Source: an uncultured bacterium
GTDB lineage: Bacteria; Bacillota; Clostridia; Lachnospirales; Lachnospiraceae
Length of the DNA stretch: 64,000 bases
NCBI GenBank assembly: GCA_947073545.1
Contig: CAMTMP010000004.1
Span: 102,221 to 166,220, forward strand
Direction of reading: 5' to 3'
This document shows, piece by piece, positions 61,335 to 64,000 of this stretch. Made by a program: the position numbers and the translations under genes. Numbering within the stretch: the first letter of the stretch is position 1; each line of letters begins with the position of its first letter. The notes beneath the pieces are model-generated. The model was given only the letters and a program-made list of their open reading frames with translations. It was not told the origin of the DNA and did not search any database.

Positions 61335-61415
61335 TCAACTTTCCCCGACCTTATTCAAAGCTGCCACTATCGTCGTAAAAATCCCGATCAAAACAGCTTT
61401 CAACACCTCATTCAT
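61335..61415 (-). CDS. Tiny hydrophobic peptide (26 aa), type I toxin-like
   Basis: ATG at 61415 is preceded by AGAAGGTGG at ideal spacing. The peptide is MNEVLKAVLIGIFTTIVAAL followed by NKVGES: a short polar start, one membrane-spanning run of 16 hydrophobic residues and a polar end. Size and layout resemble small membrane peptides such as Fst/Ldr-type toxins. It lies between the tRNA fragment and the DUF5688 gene. No antisense RNA could be confirmed by eye. Confidence 0.5.
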   Translation of the reverse strand: MNEVLKAVLIGIFTTIVAALNKVGES

Positions 61416-61568
61416 CCGTACCACCTTCTTTCTTAATAAATAATAAATATACAAGCGATCTGAATACCCGTTTTCATATATTAGACACACATCCCGATCT
61501 CATCCTTTGTCCCATCACAGAAATATGCCCCTCTATCCATGTCTCAATTTCCTTACAGACATCCATCA

Positions 61569-62483
61569 TCACGCAACGATCCTTAACGCCTCCTCATCCC
61601 TGCTGTACGCATACACATGGTAGGATAACCGCTCTTCCACATCCACCTGTGTATTATTGACCACCCTCACCATATCTGCCAGCCGTTCATATTCTGATTC
61701 ATCCCTCGGCGGCAGTACGACGGTTTCATGCACGGAACTGGGCAGTACAAGGAATCCGTCCCCGATCTTGTCCGCGATCATCCACAGAATTTTCTTATCA
61801 AGAATCTCCGCTGCCCCAAAACATTTTCGGCGGTTTGTCAATATATACATTCTTGTATCCCGTGGAACATTACCAGATACAGATGGAAATGTGATATCCG
61901 GCTCCATGTGCTTTATAATGGTTTCAACAGCGGCAAACTCAACTTCCCCGTCAGCGCGCATATTCATCATTGCTGTCCGATAAAGATTCTCCTCTTCCTG
62001 TCCCCACATTTCCATATGCCCGTTATAGATAAGGATCGTCCCGATGTCCTTTTGTGCATGGTCTCTGGCAACGGCATAATAGACCACCGCCAGATCCATA
62101 AAGTTCCTGTGCGGAATCCTCCCAAGCAGTTCCTTATTCTGTTCCGCATTAATGAGCTTCGCGTAAACATTTCCCCAGACAGTTTCCCATTTTTTTAAAC
62201 CTGCTATGTCAAAATCCAGCGTTTCCCCATCATTTTTCACAATGAGTCTGTAAACCTCATCCACGATCTCCTCAAGCCTCATCCCGTCGGTTTCATAATC
62301 CCGATAAAACGCATCCAGATACACACAGGGTCCGATATCTGCTTCTCCTTTCACCACCATGATCCCGGTCAGCTTTACATTATTATTTTTCCTCACCATC
62401 TGTTTTTTTATCTGAAATGCGCCGCCCACCTTCGCGTGGATTACTTCTAAAACATGCTCTGTAAATTTCTCAAAACCCATCAT
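61569..62483 (-). CDS. DUF5688 family protein
   Basis: 304 residues. Features: FEKFTEHVLEVIHAKVGGAF at the start, VYLDAFYRDYETDGMRLEEI, VYAKLINAEQNKELLGRIPH and the C-terminal CFGAAEILDKKILWMIADKI with FLVLPSSVHETVVLPP. This matches the DUF5688 proteins common on Lachnospiraceae mobile elements. Function unknown. GAAGGTGAAG precedes the ATG pair. Confidence 0.8.
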   Translation of the reverse strand: MMGFEKFTEHVLEVIHAKVGGAFQIKKQMVRKNNNVKLTGIMVVKGEADIGPCVYLDAFYRDYETDGMRLEEIVDEVYRLIVKNDGETLDFDIAGLKKWETVWGNVYAKLINAEQNKELLGRIPHRNFMDLAVVYYAVARDHAQKDIGTILIYNGHMEMWGQEEENLYRTAMMNMRADGEVEFAAVETIIKHMEPDITFPSVSGNVPRDTRMYILTNRRKCFGAAEILDKKILWMIADKIGDGFLVLPSSVHETVVLPPRDESEYERLADMVRVVNNTQVDVEERLSYHVYAYSRDEEALRIVA

Positions 62484-62542
62484 TTTTCTTCACCTTCCCT
62501 TCTACATTCCATCTGTCCATTCTTTTCTCCGATTCTTCCGTC

Positions 62543-63388
62543 TTATGCCGCCTCCGTTGATTTTGTCCGTTTCAGCGCCGACATCACCCTGCCGTAGAGT
62601 TCCGCGCTCATCGTCCCCGGCTCTCTGATCTGGTATCTGCTCTGCACGGTTTCCATCGTCACGCCCGTTCTGTCAAGTTCCGCCTGCAGGGAATCCATCT
62701 GCTCCTTGGAAACGGGTACGGGATCTTTCCGTGTCTTTCCCTCTGTGTCTTTCTTCACTTTCCCTGCCGTATTTTCCTGCGCTAGCTTTTGCGCCGATTC
62801 CGATTTGTTTCCATTTCCCGAAGCGGCTTTCCCTTTGTGGGCAGCCGTAGTTCCCGCTCCCTTTTCTTTCAGTTCATACACAGGCTCTCCTCTTTCATTT
62901 ACGATCACAAGGGCACTGATCTCCCGGTCATCGTTGTATCGGATTGAAGAGACCGAGAAACGGTCATTGCAGCAAAAACGTTTCACCTTATTCTGATCCT
63001 CTTTGTACATAATCGAAGCTTTTCCTGCAGGTATCCAGATAAAAGGCGCGGTATAGAGTTCCCTGCCGATCCCCCAGTTAAAGCACGCACGCTTGAAGCT
63101 GTCGGAAGCCTGTCCCTTCTCTTTCTCCGAATAACTCATGGTGCCCACATCCTGCTTCGCCACCCATTCGCCTGTTTCCTTATCATAGATTTCCACCGTG
63201 CAGTATAGGTTCCCCTCTATGCTCTGGTGGCTCCGCTTCCAGCCAAACGGACCGAAAGTCTCATCGAGGATACGCTGGTCTACCCTCGCATCCTTATAGA
63301 GTAACAGGCTTAAACCGTTTTCCTTGATAACGGCTACCCTGCACTCAATCTCATCTGCTTTGAGCAGCCTAATCAGATTCTGTTCCAT
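62543..63388 (-). CDS. Sak-type single-strand annealing protein (Rad52-like phage recombinase)
   Basis: 281 residues from the ATG at 63388 (GGAGG upstream); 28 upstream codons in frame are excluded because they overlap another small gene. Core motifs: LSLLLYKDARVDQRILDETF, GPFGWKRSHQSIEGNLYCTV, KQDVGTMSYSEKEKGQASDS and FKRACFNWGIGRELYTAPFI. This is the Rad52/Sak superfamily of phage annealing proteins. The Lys/Thr/Ala-rich stretch (about 190-230) is a linker, and the last 50 residues form a separate helical end. It works with the exonuclease encoded upstream. Confidence 0.85.
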   Translation of the reverse strand: MEQNLIRLLKADEIECRVAVIKENGLSLLLYKDARVDQRILDETFGPFGWKRSHQSIEGNLYCTVEIYDKETGEWVAKQDVGTMSYSEKEKGQASDSFKRACFNWGIGRELYTAPFIWIPAGKASIMYKEDQNKVKRFCCNDRFSVSSIRYNDDREISALVIVNERGEPVYELKEKGAGTTAAHKGKAASGNGNKSESAQKLAQENTAGKVKKDTEGKTRKDPVPVSKEQMDSLQAELDRTGVTMETVQSRYQIREPGTMSAELYGRVMSALKRTKSTEAA

Positions 63389-63476
63389 CTTTTTCCTCCT
63401 CCGCATATGTGTCTGCTTTTTTCGGTATCGCTTCCAGTCCATAGCACGCATACTCCCGCAGATCCCTTTCATCCAT
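63369..63476 (-). CDS. Small phage-type protein (35 aa)
   Basis: ATG at 63476 with AGGAGG four bases upstream, overlapping the YqaJ stop. It encodes MDERDLREYACYGLEAIPKK, then ADTYAEEEKDGTESD, and ends inside the start of the Sak gene (20-base overlap). Strong ribosome site and tight packing on both sides support translation; no function known. Confidence 0.6.
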   Translation of the reverse strand: MDERDLREYACYGLEAIPKKADTYAEEEKDGTESD

Positions 63477-63484
63477 AACGCCTC

Positions 63485-64000
63485 CTATGCCGCCTTCACT
63501 TCAAACCGTCTGGAATGGGACACTTTACCATAATCAGCATAAAGTTCTGGACGTTCCGCCTTAATACGCTTCGTATCGAGCTTTGTGGAGTCGATGTTTT
63601 TCCACGAAACGCGGAAGCTGTCGCTGCTCGCCAGTTCATTATCCTGCATGAAAAGTTTTACCTCCTGCTCGATCTGCTTCTGTTCCGCCTGTAACTCAGA
63701 GATAAATCCGAGAATTTCTTCACGCCGCCGTAACTTTTCATCAAACCCGACAAGTGCAATGGCGCTGGCTTTCTTCGCCGTATGGAAATACTGTTCCAGA
63801 ACTTCGTCACAGGCTCTGCTCCCGTCCGGCGGCGGCATGATACCTTTTACCACATGGTTATTCCAGAAATCCGCTTCTATGGAAATGAGCCGTTCGATTA
63901 AATCATCGTCCCACTCTAGTCTACGGTAGGTAAACTCCCTGCCAAGGATAACCGCCGCGATATACCACACCTTTTTCCCTGTCACCGCCATGTAATGGTA
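63485..64000 (-). CDS. YqaJ-like viral exonuclease, C-terminal part, runs off window
   Basis: The frame is open through the right edge. The visible C-terminal 172 residues start YHYMAVTGKKVWYIAAVILG, the last conserved YqaJ block, followed by EADFWNNHVVKGIMPPPDGS and a helical tail (FISELQAEQKQIEQEVKLFM). The catalytic part is beyond the window. With the Sak protein it makes a phage end-resection and annealing module. Confidence 0.85.
   Translation of the reverse strand, partial: YHYMAVTGKKVWYIAAVILGREFTYRRLEWDDDLIERLISIEADFWNNHVVKGIMPPPDGSRACDEVLEQYFHTAKKASAIALVGFDEKLRRREEILGFISELQAEQKQIEQEVKLFMQDNELASSDSFRVSWKNIDSTKLDTKRIKAERPELYADYGKVSHSRRFEVKAA

Noticed and set aside
61474..61569. 31-codon ORF overlapping the DUF5688 stop (TGATG)
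   Set aside because: No independent ribosome site and no recognisable composition; it may be chance.

Overview
The window looks like a chromosomal segment of a motile, anaerobic Firmicute of the Lachnospiraceae (Clostridia). This rests on near-perfect AGGAGG ribosome sites, a flgM-flgN-flgK-flgL-fliW-csrA cluster, a NifS/NifU pair, AddAB, LytS/YesN-type sugar regulators, clostridial heterodimeric ABC exporters, and phage genes of a type common in gut Clostridia. The species cannot be named from sequence alone.

Layout. 0-1 kb: the N-terminus of an integrase running off the left edge, then a decayed IS66 end. 1-7.8 kb: inositol-monophosphatase-family enzyme, an ECF sigma factor with an anti-sigma-like partner carrying an FtsX-type domain, NifU/NifS, and a BlaR/BlaI pair with a clear promoter-operator. 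7.8-11.6 kb: a heterodimeric ABC exporter. 11.9-22.9 kb: a multiple-monosaccharide ABC transporter (two permeases, ATPase, binding protein), a second binding protein, and a two-component system with its own membrane-tethered sugar-binding protein. 23-32 kb: DHH phosphoesterase, AddA and AddB. 32-36.8 kb: methionine ABC transporter, cysteine synthase, and an HTH-ATPase-DUF4325 regulator.

37-61 kb is a flagellar filament and glycosylation island. It holds two CgeB-like glycosyltransferases, a WlbA/WlbB-like sugar pair, four tandem GT2-TPR glycosyltransferases, flagellin, FliT-like/FliS/FliD/FlaG, CsrA, FliW, FlgL, two FlgK paralogues, FlgN and FlgM. Three textbook sigma-D promoters precede flagellin, flaG and flgM. 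The flagellin leader has a CsrA-type hairpin, so the parts of a FliW-CsrA-flagellin feedback loop are all present. Embedded here, and translationally coupled to the WlbA/B genes, is an AAA ATPase plus RloB/TOPRIM-like protein pair resembling antiphage modules.

The right end (61.1-64 kb) is a mobile element: the 3' half of a tRNA-Leu (likely attachment site), a tiny hydrophobic peptide gene, a DUF5688 protein, a Sak-type annealing protein, a small phage ORF and a YqaJ-type exonuclease running off the edge.

Clusters of short perfect palindromes, many built around GAAC-TT-GTTC or its relatives, recur in at least six intergenic gaps and look like a genome-specific repeat family.
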